Below are positions 37,689-45,665 of a stretch of 64,000 nt of DNA, piece after piece. The position numbers and the translations under genes are program-made. The notes under the pieces were generated by a model. The model was not told the DNA's origin, did no database searches, and saw nothing but the letters and a program-made list of their open reading frames with translations. Origin of the DNA: Bacillus sp. Marseille-Q3570 (GTDB taxonomy: Bacteria > Bacillota > Bacilli > Bacillales > Fictibacillaceae); contig NZ_CAMGYZ010000009.1 of assembly GCF_946151055.1 (NCBI RefSeq), positions 99,995 to 163,994 of the forward strand, written 5' to 3'. Within the stretch, counting starts at the first letter, position 1. Every line of letters starts with the position of its first letter.

Positions 37689-38813
37689 TTATCTTTTATT
37701 TGAGAGCATTTCTCTTACATCGTTATATTCCAATCCATGTGCTTCTGATACTGCCTCATAAGTGACATAACCGTCGAGCGTGTTAATGCCTTTAAGAAGC
37801 GCTTCATTATCACTGCATGCTTTCACATATCCCTTATCTGCAATTTGTAATGCATATGGGACTGTAACATTCGTCAATGCAATCGTAGAAGTACGCGGAA
37901 CCGCACCTGGCATGTTTGCAACAGCATAATGGACAACTCCATGTTTCTCATACGTTGGATTATCATGTGTTGTAATGCGATCTGTCGTTTCAAAAATACC
38001 GCCCTGGTCGATTGCCACATCTACAAGAACCGATCCTTTTCTCATAGACTCGATCATTTCTTCTGTAACCAATTTAGGCGCTTTAGCTCCAGGGATCAGC
38101 ACAGCACCAATGACAAGATCTGAATCCACTACTGCCTCGGCGATGTTCAAAGGGTTAGACATCAAGGTATTGATATCAGAGCCGAAAATATCATCTAACT
38201 GGCGAAGACGCTCTGGATTCAAGTCGATGACAGTCACACTAGCACCAAGACCTACAGCAATTTTCGCTGCATTCGTCCCTGCAACTCCTCCACCGATGAC
38301 CGTTACCTTACCTCTGCGCACTCCTGGGACTCCCCCAAGCAGGATTCCCATACCTCCGTGAGGTTTTTCTAGAAAAGAGGCACCGATTTGTGTAGCCATT
38401 CTTCCAGCTACCTCACTCATCGGTGTCAACAATGGAAGACTCCGGTTTGGAAGCTGTACCGTTTCATACGCAATACCAACCACTTTATTTTCAATCAGCG
38501 CTTTTGTCAATTCAGGTTCAGCAGCTAAATGTAAATATGTAAATAAAATAAGTCCTTCGCGGAAATATTGGTATTCTTCTGGTAATGGTTCTTTAACCTT
38601 CATAACCATTTCCATACTCCACGCTTCAGTTGCAGTATCTACGATCACTGCTCCAGCTTCCTGGTACTGTTCATTTGTAAAACCTGATCCAAGTCCTGCA
38701 TCTTTTTCAATGAAAACTTCATGCCCGGATGTTGTCAGATTGACCACTCCAGCTGGTGTCATTGCCACACGGTTTTCATTGTTTTTAATTTCTCTTGGTA
38801 CACCAATACGCAT
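37689..38813 (-). CDS. ald: Alanine dehydrogenase
   Basis: A 374-residue NAD-dependent enzyme interconverting alanine and pyruvate; in Bacillus it is needed for alanine use and normal sporulation. The N-terminal [23 protein letters not shown] includes the substrate arginine, and VKEPLPEEY and TYLHLAAEP hold the conserved Lys and His. NAD binding: [24 protein letters not shown]. The C-terminal [16 protein letters not shown] is typical. The 280 bp upstream shows no recognised operator. In B. subtilis ald is activated by AdeR, for which no gene is seen nearby. Confidence 0.97.
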   Translation of the reverse strand: MRIGVPREIKNNENRVAMTPAGVVNLTTSGHEVFIEKDAGLGSGFTNEQYQEAGAVIVDTATEAWSMEMVMKVKEPLPEEYQYFREGLILFTYLHLAAEPELTKALIENKVVGIAYETVQLPNRSLPLLTPMSEVAGRMATQIGASFLEKPHGGMGILLGGVPGVRRGKVTVIGGGVAGTNAAKIAVGLGASVTVIDLNPERLRQLDDIFGSDINTLMSNPLNIAEAVVDSDLVIGAVLIPGAKAPKLVTEEMIESMRKGSVLVDVAIDQGGIFETTDRITTHDNPTYEKHGVVHYAVANMPGAVPRTSTIALTNVTVPYALQIADKGYVKACSDNEALLKGINTLDGYVTYEAVSEAHGLEYNDVREMLSNKR

Positions 38814-39094
38814 TTTTTGCGACCTCCTAAATCAACAAATCTTCAATAAAAATAACGCTTGAATCCAGTCCAAGATGACTGCCATTTAAAGATAACACCA
38901 AATGCCAAAAAGAAAAAGGGGAAATATCGTTTGAATGACTGAAACAAGCGCATTTTTACGGCATTTCCATACGTTGCCATCATAACACAAAATAATAATT
39001 AAAGTAGGCTTTTCGAATGTTTTCACAGGGAGTTTAAGAAACTTATGTTAGTGCCTGACGAAACAGCCAGACACCATATAGGTCAAGCTATAAA

Positions 39095-39190
39095 GAAAAC
39101 TTGGCAAAGTCAAGCCTTTGGCGCAGGTTAAGCATTAGTTGTCCTGATATTGAAGAAAGTATTTTATGCTTTCTTTAAGATGTGAAAAAT
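39095..39190 (+). repeat. Dispersed repeat R, copy 3
   Basis: This is the most complete copy: GAAAACTTGGCAAAGTCAAG, GCGCAGGTTAAGCATTAGTTG, then TATTGAAGAAAGTATTTTATG and CTTTCTTTAAGATGTGAAAAA. Its right end touches the 3' end of the 54-residue gene. The remainder of the ald upstream spacer (38814-39094) shows nothing recognisable. Confidence 0.85.
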
Positions 39191-39355
39191 TCATCTCAAT
39201 TGATTTTCATCTTCTTTAAGTTGTTCTTCGACGTTTTGGGGGCCTGGCTGGTCGATCACGCCGCTTTGATAGGATTGCATGATCTGTTGTTGAACTTCCA
39301 CTTCGCCATTGGTTTCAAATTGATACTGCCGGTTTTTACCCTTTTGTTTATCCAT
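39191..39355 (-). CDS. Small acidic/polar protein, unknown
   Basis: A 54-residue, very hydrophilic protein rich in Gln, Glu, Asn and Lys, starting MDKQKGKNRQYQFETNGEVE. AAGGAGG lies nine bases before the ATG at 39355, a good site; the longer in-frame version to 39427 is not supported. The composition resembles small spore-associated proteins of Bacillus, but no family motif was recognised and the resemblance is only compositional. It has no terminator of its own: repeat R begins right at the stop. Confidence 0.65.
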   Translation of the reverse strand: MDKQKGKNRQYQFETNGEVEVQQQIMQSYQSGVIDQPGPQNVEEQLKEDENQLR

Positions 39356-39505
39356 GGTGAGTCGCCTCCTTCTCATACGAACTTCTTGAATAGTATGTGA
39401 AAGGAACTCATTTGTTATTTGAACCAATATGAGGGAATGTGATCTGTTGAGGATAGCCGAATATCACCATTTTATGTACAATGTTATATGCAGGGGGAAT
39501 GACTA

Positions 39506-39820
39506 ATGACTTATACATTTACTATAAATGAGCGATTAGGAATCAAGCTGCCATTACTAAAGCGCTCTTGGGACAACTATCCTAAAGAAACACAAGAATT
39601 GATCTTATCTGAATGGGAGTCAGTCCGAGGTAAAATTCCTGATAGGATCAAGGAACTCGAAAATGAAATCAACGATAGACAAAGCCAACTTTATCGGGAA
39701 GAAGACTTTGAACGTTCTTGTGAACTGAATTCTGAAATATCAGAATTAGCTTCTATCATCAATGATCTCTGGATTTGGTATCGTGCCGATAATCGCATAA
39801 CGAGAAAAAGTCATTTTTAA
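39506..39820 (+). CDS. Unknown protein with UVR-like segment
   Basis: A 104-residue soluble protein with a helical, charged C-terminal half. Residues 47-85 (IKELENEINDRQSQLYREED and the following FERSCELNSEISELASII) resemble the UVR motif, a helical hairpin with the pattern E-D-F-E-x-A-x-x-L-x-x-x-I found in UvrB, UvrC and McsA. This is a weak similarity judged by eye. GGGGGAAT precedes the ATG by about 8 bases. It is convergent with moaB and shares a bidirectional hairpin with it. Function unknown. Confidence 0.7.
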   Translation: MTYTFTINERLGIKLPLLKRSWDNYPKETQELILSEWESVRGKIPDRIKELENEINDRQSQLYREEDFERSCELNSEISELASIINDLWIWYRADNRITRKSHF

Positions 39821-39860
39821 ATCAACAAAGTGCTTTTACATAAGCATGTAATAAACTCAG

Positions 39861-39887
39861 AAGGATGACCCCTATCGAGTCATCCTT
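39861..39887. terminator. Shared terminator of the 104-residue gene and moaB
   Basis: AAGGATGAC and GTCATCCTT form a perfect 9-bp stem with a 9-base loop. On the plus strand it runs into TTTTCC. Its right arm overlaps the moaB stop region. Confidence 0.75.
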
Positions 39888-40401
39888 TTCCTAAGTCTTT
39901 CCTTATTTCCCGAACAACATGATTTATTTCAGGAAGAATCAATTTATTCATAGCAAGCTTAACCGCACCGCTTGAGCCCGGTACTGAAAAGATCGCCGTG
40001 TTATTCGAGACACCAGCAATAGCCCTGCTCAAGATCGCTGCTGAACCGATATCCTCTGTGTAACTCAACATCCTGAAGAGTTCACCGAAACCAGGGATTT
40101 CTTTATCGAGAAGTTCTGAGACAACCTCAACAGAAATATCCCGCTTCGCTATACCGGTTCCTCCATTCATGATAATAACATCCGTTTCGGAATCACTTGT
40201 TCCGCCCTTCAATACCTCATGAAGAATCATTGACTCATCTTTTACGATTTTATAAGAGGAGATTACGTGGCCATACTCTTCAAGGGCATTTAAAATATAC
40301 TTCCCACTCTTATCCGTTTCTTCAGTTCTGGTATCACTTACGGTGATGACCATCACCCGCACATGATCAGGTGCTTCCTGTTTATGTTCCTCTACACTCA
40401 T
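39880..40401 (-). CDS. moaB: Molybdenum cofactor biosynthesis protein MoaB
   Basis: A 173-residue MoaB/MogA-family protein that adenylates molybdopterin or assists molybdenum insertion. Typical motifs are VITVSDTRTEETDKSGKYI near the N-terminus, IIMNGGTGIAKRDISVE (the ligand-binding GGTG) and the late SVPGSSGAVKLAMNKLILPE. ATG at 40401 has GAGGGTG seven bases upstream. No other molybdopterin genes are in the window, which is the usual situation for moaB in Bacillus. It follows the EcsC-family gene by 14 bp. Confidence 0.95.
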   Translation of the reverse strand: MSVEEHKQEAPDHVRVMVITVSDTRTEETDKSGKYILNALEEYGHVISSYKIVKDESMILHEVLKGGTSDSETDVIIMNGGTGIAKRDISVEVVSELLDKEIPGFGELFRMLSYTEDIGSAAILSRAIAGVSNNTAIFSVPGSSGAVKLAMNKLILPEINHVVREIRKDLGKG

Positions 40402-40415
40402 CACATATCACCCTC

Positions 40416-41252
40416 TTAGTCATGTTTTTCTAATAACCAACGTTTCTGATAAAACTGATTCGCAAAGTCTGTGATTTGCCTTGAAAGCTGGTAATTTGCT
40501 GTTGCACCATATACCATCCCCATCAGCGGAATACCCTGGATCAAACGTTTCCTTAACATGAAAAGGACCATTCCCTTACCGACCAAACCAACCAGATGCC
40601 TCATCCATTGACTGTCAGCAACCAATTCATCCGACTCAAAGAAATACGGATTGATTTCCTGATCCAATACCTCGCTCATCAGCTGCTCCCAGGCTTCTTG
40701 CTGATGCTGTTTAGGTAGAGTGGCTGCATGGAACAACTTCAAGGACAGCATTGTTTCATAAGGTTGATTGATTGAATAACCGTACGAAAGGGCAAGTACT
40801 TGAATCGATCTCAAGTGTGCCGCGATGCTTGCCGGAATATCGATTCCTAAAAATAATATACCTCCAGCTCCAGAAAGCCCACCCTGTGCAAAAGAAAGCA
40901 GTCTATGTTTCGCTACTTGATGTTGAGCTATGTATCGAAGCTGTTCGATCTTGCAATCCTGTACATCTTCCCAAACTTCAACATCTTTGTTCATCGATTG
41001 AGCTGCCAATAACACCCTTTGTTTCGTATCTTGTTGAAATTGTGAGTTCAAGATGATTGAATGCAAATGAAAAAGCAGGTTATCGATGGTTTGAAGGACT
41101 TTACTACGAATATTGGGACTTATCCTGTTAAAAGCGTCTACAAAGGTCTTTTCGTAAGTCCTGTTGAAGTCAGTCGGAACATATGTAAAATATTCTTGCT
41201 CCCATTTTTCGATTGAAGACCATACTTGTTTCTCGTTCTGCGACCATTCCAT
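40416..41252 (-). CDS. EcsC family protein
   Basis: A 278-residue protein of the EcsC family, named after the third gene of the B. subtilis ecs ABC-transporter operon. Function unknown. Features are WEQEYFTYVPTDFNRTYEKT at the start, a glycine-rich hydrophobic stretch FAQGGLSGAGGILFLGIDIPA around residue 125, and a second hydrophobic region near 205-230 (GKGMVLFMLRKRLIQGIPLMGMVYG). GGAGG lies eight bases before the ATG at 41252; the frame opens 22 codons earlier. Probably co-transcribed with moaB. Confidence 0.85.
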   Translation of the reverse strand: MEWSQNEKQVWSSIEKWEQEYFTYVPTDFNRTYEKTFVDAFNRISPNIRSKVLQTIDNLLFHLHSIILNSQFQQDTKQRVLLAAQSMNKDVEVWEDVQDCKIEQLRYIAQHQVAKHRLLSFAQGGLSGAGGILFLGIDIPASIAAHLRSIQVLALSYGYSINQPYETMLSLKLFHAATLPKQHQQEAWEQLMSEVLDQEINPYFFESDELVADSQWMRHLVGLVGKGMVLFMLRKRLIQGIPLMGMVYGATANYQLSRQITDFANQFYQKRWLLEKHD

Positions 41253-41347
41253 ACCGAACACCTCCACGAAGAACTTTTCATTCATTATACCAAAATTAGC
41301 GCGAAGACTATAATACACATGAAAGTAAACCCTTGAGGAGTACTTGT

Positions 41348-41390
41348 GGTCTCGCCTGGCTTGCTTTTCCCGCAGGAGTGACGTAATTTT
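41348..41390. repeat. Short repeat U, copy 1
   Basis: GGTCTCGCCTGGCTTGCTTT followed by TCCCGCAGGAGTGACG recurs in modified form at 43168-43210 in the same orientation. It lies between ackA and the EcsC gene. Confidence 0.6.
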
Positions 41391-41466
41391 CGTTTGAAAT
41401 CAACATCTTAAGCCTATCCTAAAGATCTTTACCCTACAATTTTGAGGTTTTGGTTAAATCATCACA

Positions 41467-41501
41467 GTAAAAAAGAACTCCACCAGCATGGTGAAGTTCT
41501 T
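41467..41501 (-). terminator. Terminator of ackA
   Basis: AAGAACT/AGTTCTT and CACCA/TGGTG form a 12-bp stem with one mismatch and a 3-base loop, followed by TTTTTT on the minus strand. Confidence 0.88.
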
Positions 41502-41515
41502 AATCTGAAAATATA

Positions 41516-42703
41516 TTATTGGGCAAGTCGTACTGTGTCTCTTGCAATCATCACTTCTTCGTTTGTAGGGATGATCAATACTTTTACAGGGGAGTGTGGA
41601 TAGTTCAAAAATGCTTCCTTTCCACGAACCTTGTTTAAAGCCGGATCCCAGTAAACACCCATGAATTCAAGGCCTTTAAGGACTCGCTCGCGGATGACAT
41701 CACTGTTTTCACCGATTCCGGCTGTGAAAATGATTGCATCGATCCCATGCATTTTTGAAGCGTAAGAGCCGATATATTTATGAATTCTTCCTCCGAAAAC
41801 TTCAAGTGCCAGCTCAGCTCTTTCGTTTCCAGCGGCAGCTTTCTGTTCGATATCCCTTAAATCACTGGAAAAACCGGATACTCCAAGAAGTCCGCTTTCT
41901 TTATTGAGGACATTCATCACTTCTTCAGCGGTTTTTCCTGTTTTCTCCATGATGTATGGGATGAGCGCAGGGTCAATGTTCCCTGAACGGGTCCCCATCG
42001 TTACACCAGCAAGCGGTGTGAAGCCCATAGACGTATCGATTGATTTCCCACCTTCAATCGCAGCGATACTTGCACCATTTCCAAGGTGGCAAGAAATCAA
42101 CCGTAACTGTTCAATCGGTCTTCCTAATAATTCCGCACAACGTTGAGAAACATATTTATGGCTTGTCCCATGAAAACCATACTTACGGATACCATATTCC
42201 TTATAGTAGTCATAAGGAAGGCTATACAAATAGGATTGTTCTGGCATCGTTTGATGGAACGCAGTATCAAACACAGCTACAGCAGGCACATCAGGCAGGA
42301 TTTCTTTAAATGCACGAATACCTACGATATTTGCAGGATTATGCAGTGGTGCCAAGTCGGACACCTCTTCAATTTCCTTGATGATCTCTTCTGTGATCAG
42401 CACAGAATCATTGAATTTTTCACCGCCGTGTACGACTCGGTGTCCAATCCCTTCAATTTCATCGTAAGAGTCGATGATTTGATGGGACATAAGTTTTTCT
42501 AACAGCATCTTAACCGCAACAGCATGGTTCTCAATATCTGTCACTTCTTTTACCTTTTCACCGTTCACTTCAATTGTAAAAACACTATCAGGAATTCCGA
42601 TACGTTCGACAAGCCCTTTGGTAACTACTTCTTCCACAGGCATTTTCAATAATTGAAATTTAAGTGATGAACTTCCGGCATTAATGGCGAGTACCTTTCG
42701 CAT
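41516..42703 (-). CDS. ackA: Acetate kinase
   Basis: Converts acetyl phosphate and ADP to acetate and ATP in overflow metabolism. Typical segments are [43 protein letters not shown] with the catalytic aspartate, [12 protein letters not shown], and [16 protein letters not shown] at 42703 gives 395 residues, equal to the B. subtilis enzyme; the 15 extra codons upstream have no support. A 14-base cre-like palindrome lies 85-98 bases upstream, where CcpA activates ackA in B. subtilis. Confidence 0.97.
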   Translation of the reverse strand: MRKVLAINAGSSSLKFQLLKMPVEEVVTKGLVERIGIPDSVFTIEVNGEKVKEVTDIENHAVAVKMLLEKLMSHQIIDSYDEIEGIGHRVVHGGEKFNDSVLITEEIIKEIEEVSDLAPLHNPANIVGIRAFKEILPDVPAVAVFDTAFHQTMPEQSYLYSLPYDYYKEYGIRKYGFHGTSHKYVSQRCAELLGRPIEQLRLISCHLGNGASIAAIEGGKSIDTSMGFTPLAGVTMGTRSGNIDPALIPYIMEKTGKTAEEVMNVLNKESGLLGVSGFSSDLRDIEQKAAAGNERAELALEVFGGRIHKYIGSYASKMHGIDAIIFTAGIGENSDVIRERVLKGLEFMGVYWDPALNKVRGKEAFLNYPHSPVKVLIIPTNEEVMIARDTVRLAQ

Positions 42704-42787
42704 ATATAGACAACTCCTTCGTTGTTCAAGTTCATTCCCAAAAACCAATTACCATTAAACCACCGGTCGATGGTTTCCTGCAAGGAA

Positions 42788-42801
42788 GGAAAACGTTTTC
42801 C
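42788..42801. promoter_or_regulatory. Candidate cre site upstream of ackA
   Basis: GGAAAACGTTTTCC is a perfect 14-base palindrome matching the cre consensus at 12 of 14 positions, the first and last bases differing. The upstream position fits CcpA activation of ackA. Confidence 0.5.
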
Positions 42802-42858
42802 ATCAATATTTGTTATTTTCAGATTTGAATCCGATTTCATACTCTCTTTTCACTTTGA

Positions 42859-42922
42859 TAAACTTTATTCTTGATTTTGCGAAATTCATTCCCTTTCCGC
42901 GGGCAAACGAAGAGCGGAAGCT
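42859..42922. repeat. Bacillaceae-type dispersed repeat S, copy 3
   Basis: AAACTTTATTCTTGATTTTG, CGAAATTCATTCCCTTTCCG, then CGGGCAAACGAAGAGCGGAAG. It matches 37446-37520 in the same orientation and lies directly before cluster C of the inverted-unit element. Confidence 0.75.
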
Positions 42923-42964
42923 TAAGCAAACTATCCTGGTGGAAACCAAGTTGCACGAACCCGT

Positions 42965-43149
42965 TAACGGACACAGGAGACCTTATTCGACCAAAATAAT
43001 GGAATTATACAAACTTAACGGACACCAGGGACCTTATTTCGTAAATATCATAGAAAAACAACTGCTTTGTTCACAAATAACGGTTGTGGTGTCCGTTAAA
43101 ATTTAGAAACAACGATTTTGCCTACAAATAACGGCTCTGGTGTCCGTTA
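42965..43149. repeat. Inverted-unit repeat element, cluster C
   Basis: Four 25-26 base units: two plus (42965-42989 and 43016-43041) and two minus (43074-43098 and 43125-43149). Unit two (TAACGGACACCAGGGACCTT) can pair with unit three or four (ending TGGTGTCCGTTA) over 12 perfect base pairs plus a further TTATTT/AAATAA. This is the fullest of the TAACGGAC-type clusters. It lies in the 566-bp ackA upstream spacer. Confidence 0.88.
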
Positions 43150-43167
43150 CCTGAAAACATAGCGGCG

Positions 43168-43215
43168 GGGTCTCGCCTTTCTCACTGTTCCCAGCAGGAG
43201 TTGCGCGAATATTGC
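43168..43215. repeat. Short repeat U, copy 2
   Basis: GGGTCTCGCCTTTCTCACTG then TTCCCAGCAGGAGTTGCGCG, similar to 41348-41390. It is adjacent to cluster C; no ORF. Confidence 0.55.
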
Positions 43216-43269
43216 TATAATCAACCCATTCTTAATCATCATTATTTAACAAAGCCTTGTATGTTTAAG

Positions 43270-44259
43270 TTAACCAGTAAATGAAGTCTTAAACCAGGCA
43301 TCGATTTTTTTCATGATCGATTGCAATGCTTTTGGATCCGAAAAGCTAGGAAGCTCTGCCATCAATGCTTCCTTAGGAGCTGCAACACCTTGACCTCTTT
43401 TCTGGATGAAAAAGATACTTTTCGCTTGTTCTTCCTTTTTAAACATCGTCAACGGTAATTGGAGAAGCCCGTGGATGACTGCCTGTTCTTTAAGGTACTT
43501 GTTCAACTTCTGAGCTTCATCGCCTGCAAATAAGAAATTCGGAATCAGGAAGAACAGGAAACCTCCTTCTTTTGTATGGTTTAACGCTTGTTCGATCATC
43601 AAATGATGGGCAAGGGAGTGTCCTTTTTCAGCCTTCAATCGGTATGTGGATGCCGTCTCATCGTTTGGATAATATCCGACTGGCAGATCTGTGATGACAA
43701 GATCAACTGGATCGATCATCAATGACTGCAAACTGTCCTGATGATAAAGCTGAATATCGTGCTCCTGTGCATTCAGGTTTACATAAGCAAGCTTAATCAA
43801 CGTTTCATCAACCTCAGAACCATAGCTGAATACTTTCTTTTTCGTTTGATTCAGGAATGCTGATACAAGGTTCCCAGTCCCGATTGCTGGGTCCAAAAGT
43901 GTGATCCTTTCCTTTTTGTTCATAGCCTTTTCGACTAAATAGCCAACGAAAAGAGCAACGGCATCAGGTGTCATCGCATGTTGGGACTGTACACCCATTT
44001 TCATTCCTTGCAAGATCGCCAATTGGTATCCTTTACGGATTTCTTCCTTGGATAATTCATCTAATGTGATTGATTCATATTTATAGATGAGATCATTCTT
44101 CGTTTGTTCATCAAACTTATCAGGCATTCCACCCTGTACCAGATTTTCTCCAGTCATGATCAGACCATCAAGATATGTAGTCTGTTCTTTCTCAGAAAGG
44201 ATCGTTGCCGTTTCGTGTAATAATCTATAGAATGATTCGACTTTCTTAAAATCAGCCAT
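43270..44259 (-). CDS. ytxK: Class I methyltransferase YtxK
   Basis: A 329-residue SAM-dependent methyltransferase related to N6-adenine enzymes. The SAM-binding motif LLDPAIGTGNLVSAFL lies near residue 120. The catalytic position normally NPPY reads DLPVGYYPND here, as in the YtxK family, so adenine methylation is not certain. AGGAGG is seven bases before the ATG at 44259, giving the same length as B. subtilis YtxK; the 16 extra upstream codons are unlikely. It is upstream of ackA and downstream of tpx, as in B. subtilis. No restriction partner is present. Confidence 0.9.
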   Translation of the reverse strand: MADFKKVESFYRLLHETATILSEKEQTTYLDGLIMTGENLVQGGMPDKFDEQTKNDLIYKYESITLDELSKEEIRKGYQLAILQGMKMGVQSQHAMTPDAVALFVGYLVEKAMNKKERITLLDPAIGTGNLVSAFLNQTKKKVFSYGSEVDETLIKLAYVNLNAQEHDIQLYHQDSLQSLMIDPVDLVITDLPVGYYPNDETASTYRLKAEKGHSLAHHLMIEQALNHTKEGGFLFFLIPNFLFAGDEAQKLNKYLKEQAVIHGLLQLPLTMFKKEEQAKSIFFIQKRGQGVAAPKEALMAELPSFSDPKALQSIMKKIDAWFKTSFTG

Positions 44260-44337
44260 GCAAATTCCTCCTATCTTACAACTAGCATTATTGTAACAAA
44301 ACACCAAGAAATAATGAAAACATGATTTTCACCTTGA

Positions 44338-44412
44338 AGAAAACTTGACAAAGCCAAGTCTTAACCTGGGCTGAGCCTTAGTGGAAAGTATTTATACTTT
44401 CTTTAAATGTAA
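44338..44412 (+). repeat. Dispersed repeat R, copy 4
   Basis: AGAAAACTTGACAAAGCCAA, CCTGGGCTGAGCCTTAGTGG, then TATACTTTCTTTAAATGTAAA. The right end overlaps the U-tract side of the tpx terminator, as copy 1 does at speD. Confidence 0.8.
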
Positions 44413-44473
44413 AAGAGGCCAACCAACCAAAGGTTCGGACCGCTGACCAAACTCTGGAGGTTAACCTCTTTTG
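44404..44473 (-). terminator. Terminator of tpx
   Basis: AAAAGAGG and CCTCTTTT arms, extended by partial pairing of TTAACC with GGTTGG, enclose a smaller internal fold. T-rich sequence follows on the minus strand. Confidence 0.7.
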
Positions 44474-44499
44474 TTTACTATTATTGTTGAAATTCTAGT

Positions 44500-45003
44500 T
44501 TACTGGGCAGACTTGGCAGCCTCAATCGCCGCCTCATAATCCGGATGATCCGTCGCTTCACTAACATACTCAACATAGGTCACTTTATCATCTGAGTCGA
44601 TCACAAATACAGCACGAGTCAATAGACGTAGTTCTTCAATTGCTACTCCATAAGCTTTACCGAATGAGAGGTCACGGTGATCGGAGAGTGTTTGAAGGTT
44701 TTCTACACCAGCAGCAGCACACCATCTCTTTTGAGCCATCGGTAGGTCAACACTTACAGTCAATACTTTTACATTATCAAGCTTTGCCGCTTCTTCGTTG
44801 AATCGGCGCGTCTGCTGATCACATACACCCGTGTCGACAGATGGAACGACACTGATCAATCTTACAGAACCTTTTGTATCATCCAATGTTACAGGAGACA
44901 TGTCGTTTGCCAACACTTTGAAGTCAGGAGCTGCGTCCCCTACTTTCACTTCATTCCCTAATAGCGTTACTGGATTTTGTTTGAATGTTACATTAGCCAT
45001 CAT
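44500..45003 (-). CDS. tpx: Thiol peroxidase Tpx
   Basis: An atypical 2-Cys peroxiredoxin reducing peroxides through thioredoxin. The peroxidatic Cys is in [17 protein letters not shown] and the resolving Cys in [20 protein letters not shown]. The fold signature [16 protein letters not shown] is at the N-terminus. Three adjacent starts are possible; ATG at 45003 is six bases from GGAG, giving 167 residues, and ATG at 45000 would give MANVTF. It lies between ytfJ and ytxK, as in B. subtilis. Confidence 0.96.
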   Translation of the reverse strand: MMANVTFKQNPVTLLGNEVKVGDAAPDFKVLANDMSPVTLDDTKGSVRLISVVPSVDTGVCDQQTRRFNEEAAKLDNVKVLTVSVDLPMAQKRWCAAAGVENLQTLSDHRDLSFGKAYGVAIEELRLLTRAVFVIDSDDKVTYVEYVSEATDHPDYEAAIEAAKSAQ

Positions 45004-45120
45004 TAACAACTCCTATTTTAAAAGGTATTCTAACACGTTAATGGTAAACTTTCTGAAAATTTGTTTCAAGTAATATGTAGTCCTGAATCATTTTTTCGAG
45101 TACAATACACCTAAGATTTA

Positions 45121-45153
45121 AAAAAGGGCTGCTCTGGTTTTAAGCTGCCCTTC
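45121..45153 (-). terminator. Terminator of ytfJ
   Basis: AAGGGC and GCCCTT arms, extended by GC/GC after a mismatch, form a hairpin followed by TTTTTT on the minus strand. Confidence 0.8.
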
Positions 45154-45164
45154 ATCTATATCAT

Positions 45165-45665
45165 TTAAAAATCTAAATCTTGCTTTTGGCGTCTTTCATT
45201 CTGATGCTGTGACTGATTATTATTGTTGGATTGATTTTTATTCGAATCAGATTTCATCTGAAAGCCACTATTGTTCATCATCCTTTGAACTCGATCTACT
45301 ACTTGAGGCGCTAAGTCAAGAAGCCGTTCGTACAAATGTGTACTATTATCGAGATGGATGGTCTTCACTCCAGAAGAATTCACAATCAGAAACGCGATTG
45401 GCGTGATTGAAACACCGCCTCCGCTTCCACCGCCAAAAGGATGAGATTCTCCCTCTGAAGACTCTCGTCTTGATTGACCTGAATTGCCTAAAGCACTGAA
45501 CTGGCTTCCTCCAGCAGCAAATCCAAAACCAACCTTTGAAACTGTTAGAATCACACTTCCGTCCGGTGTTTCTACTGGATCACCGATAATTGTATTCACA
45601 TCAATCATTTCTTTAATATTTTCCATTGCTGTTTGCATCAAGCCCTGAATTGGATGTTCTGACAT
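45165..45665 (-). CDS. ytfJ: Sporulation protein YtfJ (GerW family)
   Basis: A 166-residue protein of the YtfJ/GerW family, needed for normal spore germination in some Bacillus species. Conserved core: MSEHPIQGLMQTAMENIKEMIDVNTIIGDPVETPDGSVILTVSKVGFGFAAGG, followed by a glycine-rich loop GGGSGGGVSITPIAFLIV. The C-terminal 25 residues are Asn/Gln-rich and low in complexity (NKNQSNNNNQSQHQNE). GGAAGG lies seven bases before the ATG. The start lies 53 bases inside the 3' end of ytfI, in another frame. Confidence 0.92.
   Translation of the reverse strand: MSEHPIQGLMQTAMENIKEMIDVNTIIGDPVETPDGSVILTVSKVGFGFAAGGSQFSALGNSGQSRRESSEGESHPFGGGSGGGVSITPIAFLIVNSSGVKTIHLDNSTHLYERLLDLAPQVVDRVQRMMNNSGFQMKSDSNKNQSNNNNQSQHQNERRQKQDLDF

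Noticed and set aside
38814..39094. A T-box or amino acid riboswitch before ald
   Set aside because: No T-box sequence, specifier stem or attenuator was seen in this spacer.
42965..43149. Regularly spaced repeats that might be a short CRISPR array
   Set aside because: Units alternate in orientation, number only three or four per cluster, spacers are conserved between clusters, and no cas genes are present.
43270..44259. YtxK as a restriction-modification methyltransferase
   Set aside because: The NPPY motif is altered, no restriction enzyme or specificity gene is adjacent, and the locus is a conserved housekeeping position beside ackA.
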